Shown here: positions 33,185-45,126 of the stretch, piece after piece
How the letters are laid out: each line of letters starts with the position of its first letter
How positions within the stretch are numbered: position 1 is the first letter of the stretch
Assembly (NCBI RefSeq): GCF_000143415.4
Contig: NW_003314289.1
Span: forward strand, 476,561 to 540,560
DNA: 64,000 bases
Direction: 5' to 3'
Source of the DNA: Selaginella moellendorffii
Lineage: Eukaryota; Streptophyta; Lycopodiopsida; Selaginellales; Selaginellaceae
The notes under the pieces: model-generated
What the model saw: only the letters and a program-made list of their open reading frames with translations
The model's database searches: none
What the model was told of the DNA's origin: nothing
Made by a program: the position numbers and the translations under genes

Positions 33185-33965
33185 CATTGAATCGGCCCAG
33201 CAGTGTCCAGATAGCATATTGTTGCTAAGAACCACCAAGTAATCTCTATATATAACACCTGGAAGATTGTTGTGACTGAAATGCAATGTCTCAAGCTCAC
33301 GGCACTCGCCAATTGTTGCTAGTATCCTGCCTCAAGATTGTTACCCCAAAGGATGATGTTGAAGCTTTGAAAGTCTGTCCCATATATCCACTGGAGGTGA
33401 CCCCGTCACAAAATTGATACGCAGATCGAGCATTTCTAAGTTACCACAGTTCATGGCTAAGTTTAAAACAGGACCACGCAACCTGTTGTATAAAGACTGA
33501 AGTCTGGAATTTGAAAGACGTCTGCGTGAACATGTTGCAGCTCAAGTCTGTAAAACTGTTGTTAGAACCTCTACTTAAAAACTTCAGGTAAACTTTGATT
33601 GGCAAATACTAAGAGAAATTATCTAGATTAGTGCTTGTTTGACAAGTTGAGCACCTTCAAAGCATCACAATCCTTGCAAACAACTGTTCCAGAAATGTTG
33701 TTAAGAGAGACGTCCAAGTCCTGCAGACTCGTGCAATGCTCAATCCAAAGTTGATAAGAAATTGGACGAAACATCATTGAGAACATTCTCTGTCATATTA
33801 TTTGAAGCCACTGAAAGCTCTAGTAGACTCACAAAACATATCTTGAGGGATGCTTCAACCTCTAAAGCTCCAGCATCTGCATGATCATGAAAGACAAGTC
33901 TGACAAGAAGTAGGACAATAAAAGTAGCATGGATCCATTAGAATTTAGAATGCAACCGCAAGAAT
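33185..33965 (-). pseudogene. LRR receptor-like protein gene fragment
   Basis: Reverse-strand remnant of the LRR gene at 37875-40119, matching its sequence from about 38790 to 40135 with large internal deletions. Recognisable stretches include CCAGATAGCATATTGTTG near 33209, TTACCCCAAAGGATGATG, AAGTTTAAAACAGGACCACGC, GTTGAGCACCTTCAAAG and the region before the gene start (33925-33985). It does not encode a protein. Confidence 0.8.
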
Positions 33966-33989
33966 AAATGCTAACAGATTGTTCAAGTC

Positions 33990-34919
33990 CGTCTGCACTG
34001 CAGGGAAGTTCTTTCGAAAACCAATCATGTCACTGGACTCACGGAAGTGAAGATCTGGAGAATATATGGCACACATGACTTTGACCTGCTGGATCCTTGA
34101 AATCGGCAGAGTGAGTCCTGACAGCACAAGACTTCTTTCTTCCCCTATAGACAGTTTCCTACTTGTCCTTCATTCCCAAATCTTTCAAACCCATGCATGG
34201 ATTAGGAGGAAATCCTCATTTCGGGACCACGAGCTCAGGAGAGTATGGCTACGTGAGTTTGACCAGCTGGATCCAGAGACATTGGGAACCAAGTCATAAC
34301 TAAATGAAGAATTTGAGACCAATTTCAGCTTCTCATTCTGAACAGCAAATCTGGATGTCTCGTCACCGCCAGCTGCAAACTCAAAATGTGAACAGAGAAA
34401 AGTCATACTTGCCTGCCTAGCTTCAATAATGAGAACTAGCATCTGTTACCTCTTTCAATGCTGATTGCATTGAAAGTCTACCAACATGCTTTTCAAGCTT
34501 TAAATTAAGACAAAATACAGTACATTTACCTTCTGTTTGGCTCTTAATGCGTTCATCGGTCAGCCTTCATTTTGATAAGTAGCAACATCGAAATTCCAAA
34601 GGTCAACTTTATTTACCTTCCATTGCATTTGGTCCTTGACCTTCAGAATTCCAAGGGAGGTATTTTCCAGTGGAACCCTAAGGGTTTCCCAAGAACCCTA
34701 AAACTAGGTGTTTCTGAATCAGCCACATTTCGCGGAACCAGCTTGCAGAAATAAAAAAGAATCTAGTGACATCCATGATTGGCAAATCCTCAGGGCGATT
34801 GGTGGAGCAGGGTGCTCTCTTTCCCTCCAGCTCCTAGGAAGAAAAATTGTTTTCCCGCCCATGAATTTTAAAAGTAGAGATTATTCTTGCGAAGATGCGT
34901 TTAGGGCTCTTGAGAGGAG
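33990..34919. other. Intergenic, no gene recognised
   Basis: A short minus-strand frame at 34185-34442 has no recognisable family. AAACCCTA-type telo-box (GAACCCTAAAAC, ~34692) lies upstream of the glucuronokinase gene. Otherwise nothing. Confidence 0.4.
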
Positions 34920-36229
34920 ATGGGTGCTGTGGAGCACAGGGCATACGCGCGCATTGGCCTGCTGGGGAATCCGAGCGATGGCTACTACGGCCGCACAATT
35001 GCGCTCGCGATCTCGAATTTCTGGGCGACGGTGTCGCTCCAGCCGTCGGATTTGCTCGCGCTTGTGCCGCATTCCCACCACGATCTCTGCCGCTTCAGCT
35101 CCATCCAGGATCTGGTGAGTGGGGATCGCGTCTGAGCTCCAATGTCAGGATTGATTGGAAAATATTTCCAGGTAGGGAGAGTCCAGAGCGAGGGATATTA
35201 CGGTGGTGTCCGGCTTCTCACCGCCGCTTGCAAGACATTCCATAGCTATTGCTCGTCTCATGGAATTGATCTACACGATGGAAATTTCACTCTTTCCTAT
35301 GATACCAACATTCCTCGTCAGGTGCTAAAATTCTAGAACTTTTTGTTTTTTTTTTTCTTCTCGAGCTCTATCACTTTGTGTTGCTAGGCAGGCTTATCTG
35401 GATCTAGTGCTCTCGTGTGCGCTACCATGAATTGCCTCATGGATTTTTACAACGTCCGCGATCGCATCCCAGTAGAGGACCGACCGAAAATTGTTCTCAG
35501 TGCCGAACTCGAGCTCGGGATCACGGCTGGTTGCAAGACAGAGTAGCACAAGTCTATGGAGGCCTAGTTTATATGGTTCGTGGCTCTCACTTTTTTATCC
35601 TCTCTCTTTTGAAGTTTATAGAGCAACTTTGGTTCAGGACTTTGACGAGGAACACATGCTGAGAACTGGGAATGGGATTTACAAGCGAATGGATCCTCAA
35701 CTCCTGCCTCCACTGTACGTAATCTACGCACAAAACCCGAGCGACTCTGGCAAAGTTCGTTTTTTGGAAACCATCCACGCGGTTGCTAATGATTTTCTTC
35801 CGTTGGTGTAGGTCCATAGCACGGTGAAGCAGCGATGGCTGGATGGCGATCTGACCGTGAGAACAAAGATGAGGGAAGTAGCGGAGCTGGCTCTCCGAGG
35901 CAAACAGGCTTTGCTGGAAGGAAATCACTCGTTACTGGCCGAGCTTATGGATCGCAACTTTGACCTGCGAAGGTAATGAGAATTGTTTCGAGGTGTCAAC
36001 CAAAGTAACTCCTTTCACCAGAGAAATGTTTGGGGACGATGCGCTTGGAGCTCTGAATATCCAGATGGTTGAGACGGCACGAAGCGTCGGAGCGGCATGC
36101 AAATTCACTGGCAGCGGCGGAGCAGTAGTGGCGTTTTGTCCTGAAGGATCTGTCCAAGCTCAAAAGCTCCAAGAAGCTTGCAGCGCTTCTGGGCTTTCTA
36201 TAGAGCTTGTGCAAGTTGCGGCGAGGTGA
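34920..36229 (+). pseudogene. Glucuronokinase gene with a one-base frameshift
   Basis: Glucuronokinase (GHMP kinase family) phosphorylates D-glucuronate in the inositol route to UDP-glucuronate, a cell-wall precursor. Six exons fit: 34920-35114, 35172-35321, 35388-35575, 35638-35754, 35812-35972, 36022-36229. Family blocks are AVEHRAYARIGLLGNPSDGY, EGYYGGVRLL, the ATP-binding [16 protein letters not shown]-like [47 protein letters not shown] and KFTGSGGAVVAFCPEG. Exon 3 is 188 bp, one short of a multiple of three; the reading frame breaks between ITAG and LQDRV at about 35530/35531. All other exons close. A single missing base could be a sequencing or assembly error in an active gene; I mark it pseudogene only because the sequence as given cannot make the protein. 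Exon 3 has the less usual donor GTTCGT, as does exon 4. Confidence 0.88.
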
Positions 36230-36419
36230 CTCCAGAATGCTGGACTTATTTGAATACAAATGGCAGGAGCTCTTGTGATTTTCAAGTATCCCGTGCAAAG
36301 TCTTAACATGCTCATTGATTAAACTTTATAAACCATAGCGCATGGAAATAGAACGTGCAAGAAGAAGGTTGAAGATTGGAGATGAGTGGAGAGTGAGTGT
36401 GAGGGAGAGGCAAAGTAGA

Positions 36420-37370
36420 TTAGGGTCCATTAGATTGCCACTCCATTATCGTCACCTCAATTCTCTTATCAAACAGGAGTGATGCCCAGTAGTATTTCCT
36501 CATGAAGGCACCACTGTATTCAAAAGGCCAGTTTGCCCAGCTCTCATCTTCTTGTTTGTTACATGACGTGAGACTATACTCTGGGATTGTAAGCTGAGAT
36601 ATGTTCTTCCCAATGTGGAAGAAAGTACTACCTTCTAGATGAGTTTGGAACATTGGGCATATGTGCCAAGAACATGAATTGGAATAAGATCAGTGAGAAG
36701 ATTCATAGGTTAAATTATCCTTAATCAGATTTGAGGAATAAAGTGAAATTTTTTTCATTCCATATAAAGTGAAAAACTCTTTAAAATGATTACGTTGCAT
36801 GTATAGCAGTGTTATTCTTACTTATTAATGCAAAATAAAATTTTATAATTATAAACATGTTTATAATTTATAAACACAAGATTAATCTTATTGTATATGG
36901 TAGAATAAAAAAGAATATACTAGAAAGTGATTAATAAAGTTTATAAATTATAAACATGTTTATAGATTATAAATACAAGATTAATCTAAATGAATAACAA
37001 AGAAATCTAAGCATATTCTATGTATATCCACTACCATCCTCTTATAGGTTTGCTTAAGAAAACCAAAAAGTATGAAAAAAAACTAATACATTAAAATGGA
37101 TTTACTCAAAAGGTTAAAATAATTATCTTTGGGTAATTGCTTTATCTGTAATATCACAATTTTGTAAAAGCTAATGTCAAACATTAAGCATGTTCTTGCA
37201 CAAACTTCCACTCATTGGTGACCACTAAAGTCATTGAATCAGTGTGTTCCATAGCATCCCACGAAGCACAAACCTAATGGTCCAAATGGAAGACTACATC
37301 ACAACCATAGCTTGCTATAATTCTCTAACTTCATGCAAAAGTTATAATGTGATGATATTTCTGAAGAGCA
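36420..37370 (-). pseudogene. F-box gene remnant split by AT-rich repeat
   Basis: Two pieces of the F-box gene at 45127-46439. The piece 36420-36715 matches about 45410-45740 (EDESWANW, YYWASLLFD, then GAGAAGATTC) and the piece 37230-37370 matches about 45945-46110 with frameshifts. Between them, about 36720-37200, lies AT-rich DNA that includes a copy of the interspersed repeat. Not functional. Confidence 0.8.
36800..37040 (+). repeat. AT-rich interspersed repeat, copy 2
   Basis: Co-linear with 31480-31760. It carries the perfect 18-bp palindrome TTATAAACATGTTTATAA at 36849-36866 and a one-mismatch copy at 36948-36965, each followed by a TTTATAAACACAAGATTAATC or TAAATACAAGATTAATC unit, so the repeat has an internal duplication. 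It sits inside the F-box remnant, which suggests insertion after that copy died or during its death. Confidence 0.65.
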
Positions 37371-37874
37371 TTAGGATGAATCCTAAGTACAAAAGTAACC
37401 TGATTATGTGTTATAGAGGCAGTGACTAAGCTACTAACACTCCCACTCAGTCTGGGATTGGACTCACTGCTTGGGTGTTGCACAGTCTCCAGTAGCTGGA
37501 TCTACATATAAGCTGCATATTTCCACTAGAGTACCTCCATTAGCTGGATAATTGAAAACTCCATTGTCTGGATTTATTTTTTGGGCAAGAGTTAAAGGTT
37601 GTTGTGATCAGCAATAAACTTTTTGGGAGCCAACACCTTTATGGGCAAATCAATTAGCTGCTCATAAGTGGTGCAAAACTGGAGAACAATCATGTATTGT
37701 GATATTAATGTTAAATATGCTTCATCCTACCATGAAACTTAGTCGTCTTGGTCAGAGAAATAGTGGTGATATTACCACAGTAAAGCAGAGTCAGGAAAAG
37801 CCAAGGGTAGCCATACTACCCAAAACATTAAGTCATATTCAAGGTATATCCACTACTATATCAATTACCAATGG
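37371..37874. other. Intergenic, no gene recognised
   Basis: Moderately AT-rich DNA with no conserved coding or repeat signal identified. Confidence 0.4.
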
Positions 37875-40119
37875 TTACATAATTTCAAACCGTTTAAGTA
37901 TTCTCTCCCATCTCTTGTTGAAAAAAACTGCACAGCTCCATGCAAGGAATGAAACAACAGCAGCAACAATACCAGCTAACATGCTTACATCTTCATCATC
38001 ATCCTCGTCACCAGAATGATTGTCTAAATTATAATCATTACCATGACATTCTGCAAGCGGGATGCCACATAGTCCTGGATTTCCTTCGTAGCTGCTCGCA
38101 GGGAAAGTTGGAAGCTGCCCACTCTGTGGAATCCCACCAAGAAGCTTGTTGTGTGAGATGTTGAAGTATTTCAGAAAGGTGAGGTTGGTGAGCGAGCCCG
38201 GGATGTGTGATTCGAGCTGGTTGTATGAGAGATCTAGCCACTCCAGTTCCTTGAGATTGCCAACTGTGGAGGGAACAGCCCCTGTGAGTAAGTTGTGTGC
38301 AAGATTCAGCGAATATAAATTTTGCATAGCACCAAACTCTGCTGGGATTGTTCCTGTGAAGCTGTTGAACGAGAGATCGATACACCAAGGGCTGACTCCC
38401 TGAGTATTACTTGATATTAAATAAATGTTGAAACCGGGAGGTGACAGGAAGTACCAAGTTTGGCATCTGGTTGCAATCGGAAGCTGCTGGAACTCATGGA
38501 AACGGATTCCTTGCAGTATAAACACCTCATTGTAACCTTTGCAGATGGATGGCTGTACGTTGAACAACAGTACCATCAAATAGGGGTACTTTATATCATA
38601 CTGGTCTTCTTTAACGGAGCAGCCGATCCAGCTTGGGATTGGTCCCGCCAACTGGTTGTCGTTCACTGCAAGATGAATTAAACTGTTGGTGTTCCTTAAC
38701 TCGCCTGGTAGACCACCTTGAAGCTTGTTATGGCCTAGTAGAAGACCTCGAATGTTCTGCATCTTTGCAAGAGATGCCGGGATTTCTCCAGATAGCATAT
38801 TGTTGTTAAGAACCAGCAAGGACAGATTCTTCAGGCGAGATATCTCCTCCGGTATAACACCTGTAAGATTGTTGTGACTGAGATGCAAGGTCACCAGCTC
38901 ACTGCACTCGTCGATTGTCGCTGGTATCCTGCCTTCAAGATTGTTACCCCAAAGGATCAGATGTTGAAGCTTTGAAAGTCTGCTGCATATATTCCCTGGA
39001 AGCGACCCTGTCACAAAATTGATACTCAGATCGAGCATCTTTAAATTGCTACAGTTCATGGCCAAGTTTAAAACCGGACCACGCAACCTGTTGTATACCA
39101 ACACCAAAGACTGAAGTTTAGACTTTGAAAGGCAGATGTTTGTGTTGCTACTACTGAATTTGTTGCAGCTCAAGTCTAGAGCTTCAAGAGTTGGAGGAAC
39201 TGTAGGTATTTCACCTGTAAAACTATTGTGGTCGGCTTGAAGAACCTCCAGGGACTTGAAAACCTGAGGTAAACTTCGATTGCCAAATACCGAGAGAAAT
39301 GGTCCAGAGAATTGATTGTCTGACAGGTTGAGCACCTTCAAAGCATCACAATCCTTCCAAAAAACAGTTTCAGAAATATTGTTAAAAGAAACATCCAACT
39401 CCTGCAGACTAGTACACTGCTCAAGCCGAAAGGTTGTTATGAAGTTGGACGAAGCGTTAAGCTTCTGAAGTCTTCTGCAGTTTTTGGACATATTTTCAGG
39501 GATCCCTCCAACCAGCTGATTGCTCGAGACATCTAGAAACTTCAAGCTCTTGCATGATAAAAAGAAAGAAGAAGGTATTGAACCACTTATTCTGTTGTAG
39601 GATAGGTCGACAGAAACCATGGAGTTCCCAATCGATAATTTCACTGAAATTTTTCGTAACTTGTTGTGTGAGAGGTTCAAAATCCTGATGCCTTTGCATG
39701 TAACCAAACGAGAAAGAGTGTCGAGAAAATCCCCAGTGAAATGGTTCCCTGACAAGTCAAGGACCTCCAGAGAGCATTCTTGCGAGGAGGATACTTTGAT
39801 CTCTGTGAAATTATTCCCAGAAACAGACAAGTTGCGTAGTTGAGGCAGGGCTTGGATTTGTATAAAACGGAAGAGGGCCTGAAAGTGAGAGATAATTGAG
39901 CTGTATACCAGATATCTGGCCTGCTTAGGAACAATTGATACCAATCCATTGACAAACGTCTGATTCTCTGTTCCAGCTATTCAGTGACGACAGAGGATCA
40001 TCCATAGATTTCTTAAAGCTCAAGAGTGCTTCAGTCTCTAAATCTGCAGCATCTGCATGACCATGAAAAACAAGCCTGATAGCAAGTAGGAAAACAGCAA
40101 GTAACCTCCATGGATCCAT
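37875..40119 (-). pseudogene. LRR receptor-like protein (RLP) gene with N-terminal lesions
   Basis: The product would be a plasma-membrane LRR receptor without kinase. The start at 40119 gives a signal peptide (MDPWRLLAVFLLAIRLVFHG) and the N-cap TEALLSFKKSMDDPL ending CQWIGINCS. Then a TAA interrupts the frame at 39925-39927, and a frameshift occurs at about 39855-39875 (after SLSGPLP). From there to the end, 37875-39850 is open: about 20 LRRs of the plant extracellular LxxLxxLxLSxNxLxGxIP type, an island-like interruption with hydrophobic text (~430-510 of that frame), more LRRs, a membrane helix (AGIVAAVVSFLAWSCAVFF) and a short tail. The missing kinase is normal for RLPs. Whether a sequencing error or true lesions cause the N-terminal breaks is open. 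A shorter, older fragment lies at 33185-33965. Confidence 0.8.
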
Positions 40120-41190
40120 TCGAATGCAACAGCAGAAATGCTTACAGATGGTTCAAGTCCTTACCATCATATACTGCACGAAATTCCAGCAGGTCAGTCA
40201 TGGGGCCATACTCTCCAGATTTTTATTTCCGCGTGTCTGACGATTGTTCTTTGAAAGCACTTCGCCAAAATGAGTCCTGGCTGTAAACACATATCTTGAG
40301 CTTTTTCTTGTCCTGCTTGACTGCAGGAGTGACTTCATGGGAGAGAATGTGGCCACGGCCACATGACTTTGATCCTGCAGTCAAAGTCAAAGCACTGAAA
40401 GAGACAAGGAAATTTAGAGATTGCAAAGACCATGACTTGACGATCACGGACTCTGCTTTTCCCAATGAGCTTGTGGAATGCACCTTTATCAATGGTGCCT
40501 TGTTAATAATCACTTCAATCATAGTTTGCAAAGAGTTCTTGACATTCTTGGTGAAGGTGGCCAAGCCTAAAGCAGAGATGACCGTCCACATGGGCTTTTA
40601 TACAAATATTCTCTAAATCTCTTGCTCTCTCTCTAGTGGCTGATGGCTTATAGATGTGGCTTGCATCCCAATGGCTCATGGATATAACTCACATCCCAAC
40701 AAGTGACCACAATGGATCAAGCATGTTTGTCATGTGAAGAGAACCTAGCGGCCTTTAAATGTTTAATGCAATGCCCATGTTAAGAAATTGGAGAAACCAA
40801 AATAAAAGAAAAGGAAGAGGGATAGAGTTTGGAGTTATAATAAAAACCACATAGGGAAAACTATGAGTGCAAACTGAACCCAAGTCCAAAAAGAAAAAGA
40901 GGAGAAGACCAAATAAAATAGCGTGAAAAGTATGAAGTGATCAATGGGAAGAGAAACATAGAGAAGGAATAAGAACTAAAATAAGAGGAACAAATGCTCA
41001 CTTGGATCACAGTCTCGTGCGTTCTTGAGCCTTCAGAAAGTTCCTCCAAGTTGCCCAAGCTTACAATGGAAATACAAGAGAGATGTGTGCTCGGAAGTTG
41101 TATGAGAGAAAGCTGTAAATGGTGGGAAAAGGTAGTGGAAGGGACTACAGATGTTAGGACTAACAGTGGTGATGTTGAAATGTTTTGTGC
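40120..41190. other. Intergenic, no gene recognised
   Basis: Frames of 106 and 122 codons overlap on opposite strands at 40223-40616, with no recognisable family; likely chance or TE-derived. The rest shows purine-rich DNA on the plus strand with nothing recognised. Confidence 0.35.
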
Positions 41191-41831
41191 ATGTGAACTA
41201 TTGTTGCAAATAATGGTTGCTCCTTTTTGGTGCTAAAGAATGAGATGGCAGGTACACCATCCGTCCACCATGTTTGGGTTCCTGTGTGTGCATCAAATCC
41301 AACCGGCTAGGAAAAATTAGATTTTGAAGTCGAGATTTATTGTGTTTATTCATTTTCGCTGGTCCACTTGGTAATTTAACTTTGGCATGTTTATACATTG
41401 TCCTGAATGCCCAAAGTGCTCTTGTTGCTGGATTCAGCCTACTCATTGGATTGAGGAAAATAGCTGTTGCTACGAACATGTTGAATCTTTAACAGCTAGA
41501 AAGAGATCCTCCACTGTTAGAGATGAGCTCTGTGGGGATGCTGAAGTGACACATGATATGCTCATAGATGAACTTCGTTGTTGTGTACTGATCTACACAT
41601 CTGAGGGGAACGGCCTCAATCCAGTAGTTTGTCACAATGAAGAGGAAGACGTGGGACACTGCTCCTAGGGTTGTGTTGTTGGCATTGTAGACACTATTGT
41701 GCATACTCCTTGGTGTCCTTGAGGATTGTTGGCTAGAAGTAGCCATGTCGAAAGAGTTGTGCTGTCATGCAGCCAGAAAAGTGCCCGACACAAGAACCTG
41801 GAGCAAAGCAGAAATCTCAGTCGCTGTGACA

Positions 41832-41905
41832 CATTGGAGAAGAAGGCCTTGAGCAGTATGATGTGTCAGGGCCTTCTTCTCCATCATACTGCTCTGACAC
41901 ATGGA
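41832..41905. repeat. Small fold-back within the gypsy remnant
   Basis: GAGAAGAAGGCC is followed by GGCCTTCTTCTC, and GAGCAGTATGATG by CATCATACTGCTC, interleaved. This looks like a local inverted duplication. Confidence 0.6.
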
Positions 41906-42524
41906 GGAGGAGGCATTGAGGACAATAGTCTCGAGTCTGCCACTGCAAAGATTGTTGTTCCAAGTGTGGGAGGTCTGATGGAGAAGTGCTTAACTCCAAA
42001 TACTTTGCCATATTCTCCAGAGCTGCTGGCACCACAAACGTTGTCACAGCAATTGTGAACTGACTAAGATCGAGTTGGTGCTGAGTTGAAGCTGTTCAAA
42101 TGCTTACTGCTATTTCTCAGTCCACTTATAGGGGGTGTTGTGTTTGAGCAGAGCTACTAGTGGATGAGTGAGAGCAGCAAAATCTAGTATGAACCATGGA
42201 AAGAATCCAATCTAGCCAAGGTAACTCTGAAGTTGTTTGAGGTTTTCACCTCAAGGATCTGTTTGCACTTGGTGACATGTGCCTTCCAATGAGACATCAA
42301 AATTGAGAAGACAGCTTTCAGTGACAACGAACTTGCACTTGGCTGGATTCAGTGAAAAATGGTGCTATTGGCAACCTGTAAAGATCTTCTCTAGGTGGTG
42401 AAGATGTTCATCATAGTTTTTTTAAGAGGTCATCCATGTGTACAGGGAGAGAACTTCCAATCAAGTTGTGGAAGGTGTATGTCATGAAGCGCTGAAAGTT
42501 GCCTTGGCATTGTATAAACCAAAC

Positions 42525-43410
42525 GGTAGGATGTTGTAGGCAAATACTCCATATGGTGTGCAAAAAGCAGTGAGCTTATTGTCTTCTGGATGAATTGGAA
42601 GCTGGTTGTAACCTGAGAAATCATCCATGAAAGAGTAAAAATGATGTCCTGCCATCTCATCCACAATCCTATCTAAGAAGGGTGTTAGGAAATGATCTCG
42701 CATAGTGACATTATTGAGAGCCTGGTAGTCAACGTGAAGACAGAGCTTGCTATTGGCTTTACATATTGGGACAACATTGGAAATCCATGTAGAATGTTCC
42801 AATGGGTAGATGAAATCAGTAGGATGAAACGGTAGGATGTTGTAGGCAAATACTCCGTATGGTGTGCAAAAAGCAGTGAGCTTATTGTCTTCTGGGTGAA
42901 TTGGAAACTGGTTGTAGCCTGAGAAATCATCCATAAAAGAGTAAAAATGATGTCCTGCCATCTCATCCACAATCCTATCTAGGAAGGGTGTTGGGAGATG
43001 ATCTCGCATAGTGACATTATTGAGAGCCTGGTAGTCAACGTGAAGACAGAGCTTGCTATTGGCTTTACATATTGGGACAACATTGGAAATCCATGTAGAA
43101 TGTTCCAATGGGTAGATGAAATCAGTAGGATGAAACGGTAGGATGTTGCAGGCAAATACTCCGTATGGTGTGCAAAAAGCAGTGAGCTTATTGTCTTCTG
43201 GGTGAATTGGAAGCTGGTTGTAGCCTGAGAAATCATCCATAAAAGAGTAAAAATGATGTCCTGCCATCTCATCCACAATCCTATCTAGGAGGGTGTTGGG
43301 AGATGATCTCGCATAGTGACATTATTGAGAGCCTGGTAGTCAACGTGAAGACAGAGCTTGCTATTGGCTTTACATATTGGGACAACATTGGAAATCCATG
43401 CAGAGGTAGA
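42525..43410 (-). repeat. 306-bp tandem repeat of RT core, almost three copies
   Basis: Units begin at 42525, 42831 and 43137 (same phrase GGTAGGATGTTG), period 306 bp = 102 codons, so the frame is kept through 42482-43276. Each unit encodes LCLHVDYQALNNVTMRDH, FLDRIVDEMAGHHF, SFMDDFSGYNQ, IHPEDNKLTAFCTPYGV and ends ILPFHPTDF. Copies differ by a few bases only. A partial unit continues to about 43400. Confidence 0.95.
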
Positions 43411-43620
43411 TGAAATCAGCTGCTAGCAGTTTTTGCACTTTGAGTTTAATCGCTGGTAGTAGAGACTTGTTGAGGTGGCGTTGCTTTTGGCATATTGGCT
43501 TGGCACCTAGAACCAACGTGATTCCATCGGCATGCCTGGAAGTTGTGATAGAAGAACATCTTTGAAACATTGGAGGAGAGACACCAACCTAGCTGCGTCT
43601 ATGCTCCAAAACAGGTTGGA

Positions 43621-44830
43621 TCTTTATCTCCCTCGAGGAAGATCTCTTTGCACCTAGGATCTGGTCTTTGTGCTGATTGTTGAGCACTATTTGGTATGTC
43701 CAAACTCGTCACAAAAATTGATTAGAGATGTGTTTCATGTTGCATGTTAAAACTGGATAGTTTATTGGCCCAAAAATTCTCCACTTATGGGATATAGATG
43801 AAATGAATTTCATGAAAAGCTTCCCTTAAAGCTATGGTGCCACAAGTCCCTAATGTGTTCTGTGCACACAAGGAGCCTGGGTATGTTTTGAGTTCATGAG
43901 CTCACCTAACAACTTCTCAAATACTAGAAAAACATTATTTTGTTCTAAACTATGGTTCAACAATTCCATGCATTGAATTACTTTGGCCTATAGATCTAAT
44001 GGAACCATATAGAAGTGTTTAAAGAAGTTCTGTATTGACATTTTTTCATCTTTCAAAAAATGATTTAATCTATATTTTATTTTGACTAATAAAAGACAAA
44101 TATAAATATAGATTCGAACATCAAAAGCAATCTAAAAACGATTCTAAAACTTTGGAAGTGTAAAGCTTGTCTAGTGGATGTGATAATCGATCTTAGAATC
44201 TTTGTTTAGTTCCCACATAAAAATAATAGGTGTGCTTACAAGTTAAATATACTTTTCCCCTATTCTCCTTTTGTGTAAAATTTAGATAGGTATAGGAATG
44301 TTTTCTATCACACACATGTAGTATACTAGCTTTAAAACAGGTTATACATTTTTTTAAAGATTAATACATCATAAAAATGAATTCTACAAAGCCCAAACAA
44401 TCATTAACACTTCAAAAGATTGCACTTTAAATCAGAAGAATTATATATTAATCATAATTACATTTGATTTCAACATAATTTTCTTATTGACTTTAGACAA
44501 AGCCTATGCTTGTTGTTCAAACATCATTACCAATGATTTTGTAGACTGCCAGTTTAGTTATTTACATCATGTTCGTCGATATAAGTACATTGGATCTGTT
44601 GAGGATTTCAAGCAACTTAAGCCAAAAGGTTGAATTAAAGAATGTTTATAAAATTTTTTTGATTGAAGAATATTCATTACACTGCTAAAAACAGGCTTTA
44701 AAAATGACTTCTTTTAACCCTAACCCAAGCCTTGAACATCTCCTATATTATTTAAATTTCTTTGAACAATTTTACAAGATGCTAGTTTGTTTTCTTCTGA
44801 TAATTCCTCTACTTTAACACTACTAATAAA
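43621..44830. other. AT-rich spacer
   Basis: AT-rich DNA, no gene or clear transposon domain. Confidence 0.5.
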
Positions 44831-44834
44831 TTTT

Positions 44835-45010
44835 GTGATCAGCAGGATAGAGTCTCCACTGGTAAGATGTATGGGAAGCTTAGTGGTAAAAACAAAAGTG
44901 TAAATATCAAGGTGATTGTATGAAAATCAACCAAGCAATGGGATTTGAGGGTGGATGCTGCTACTTGAGCTGAATCACTTAAGAGCCATTGACATTCATT
45001 TTACTATCAA
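44835..45010 (+). pseudogene. Broken copy of the 6-Cys peptide gene
   Basis: Matches 27795-27990. It keeps the segment TCCACTGGTAAGATGTATGG, AAAATCAACCAAGCAATGG, the end EGGCCYLS, and the 3' flank through CTATCAAGATGCAAG. The signal peptide region is absent, the CACAACTGT (His-Asn-Cys) codons are deleted, and a frameshift falls near AGTGTAAATATCAAGG. It lies just before the intact F-box gene. Confidence 0.85.
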
Positions 45011-45126
45011 GATGCAAGAAATTTGATATGTTCTTTATATCAGCTAAATTACAGAATGCTAGTAGTTTTTGCATCACAGGATCTTTTTAACATTTTTAAG
45101 CCATCACTAATAAAAAGTTAGGCCTG

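Larger units (their letters stand above)
41198..43620 (-). mobile_element. Ty3/gypsy pol remnant with tandem RT triplication
   Basis: Ordered minus-strand polymerase pieces: RT N terminus at 43370-43600 (AKPICQKQRHLNKSLLPAIK, then KLLAADFIY), RT palm and fingers triplicated at 42482-43410, RT end at about 42110-42480 (degenerate), and integrase core at 41489-41746 (NYWIEAVPLRCVDQYTTTKF, FSIPTELISNSGG). RNase H is not clear. No LTRs found. The element is dead apart from the triplicated piece, which stays open. Confidence 0.8.

Noticed and set aside
40223-40616. Overlapping frames of 122 (minus) and 106 (plus) codons
   Set aside because: Neither has a recognisable domain or promoter; choosing between them would be guesswork.
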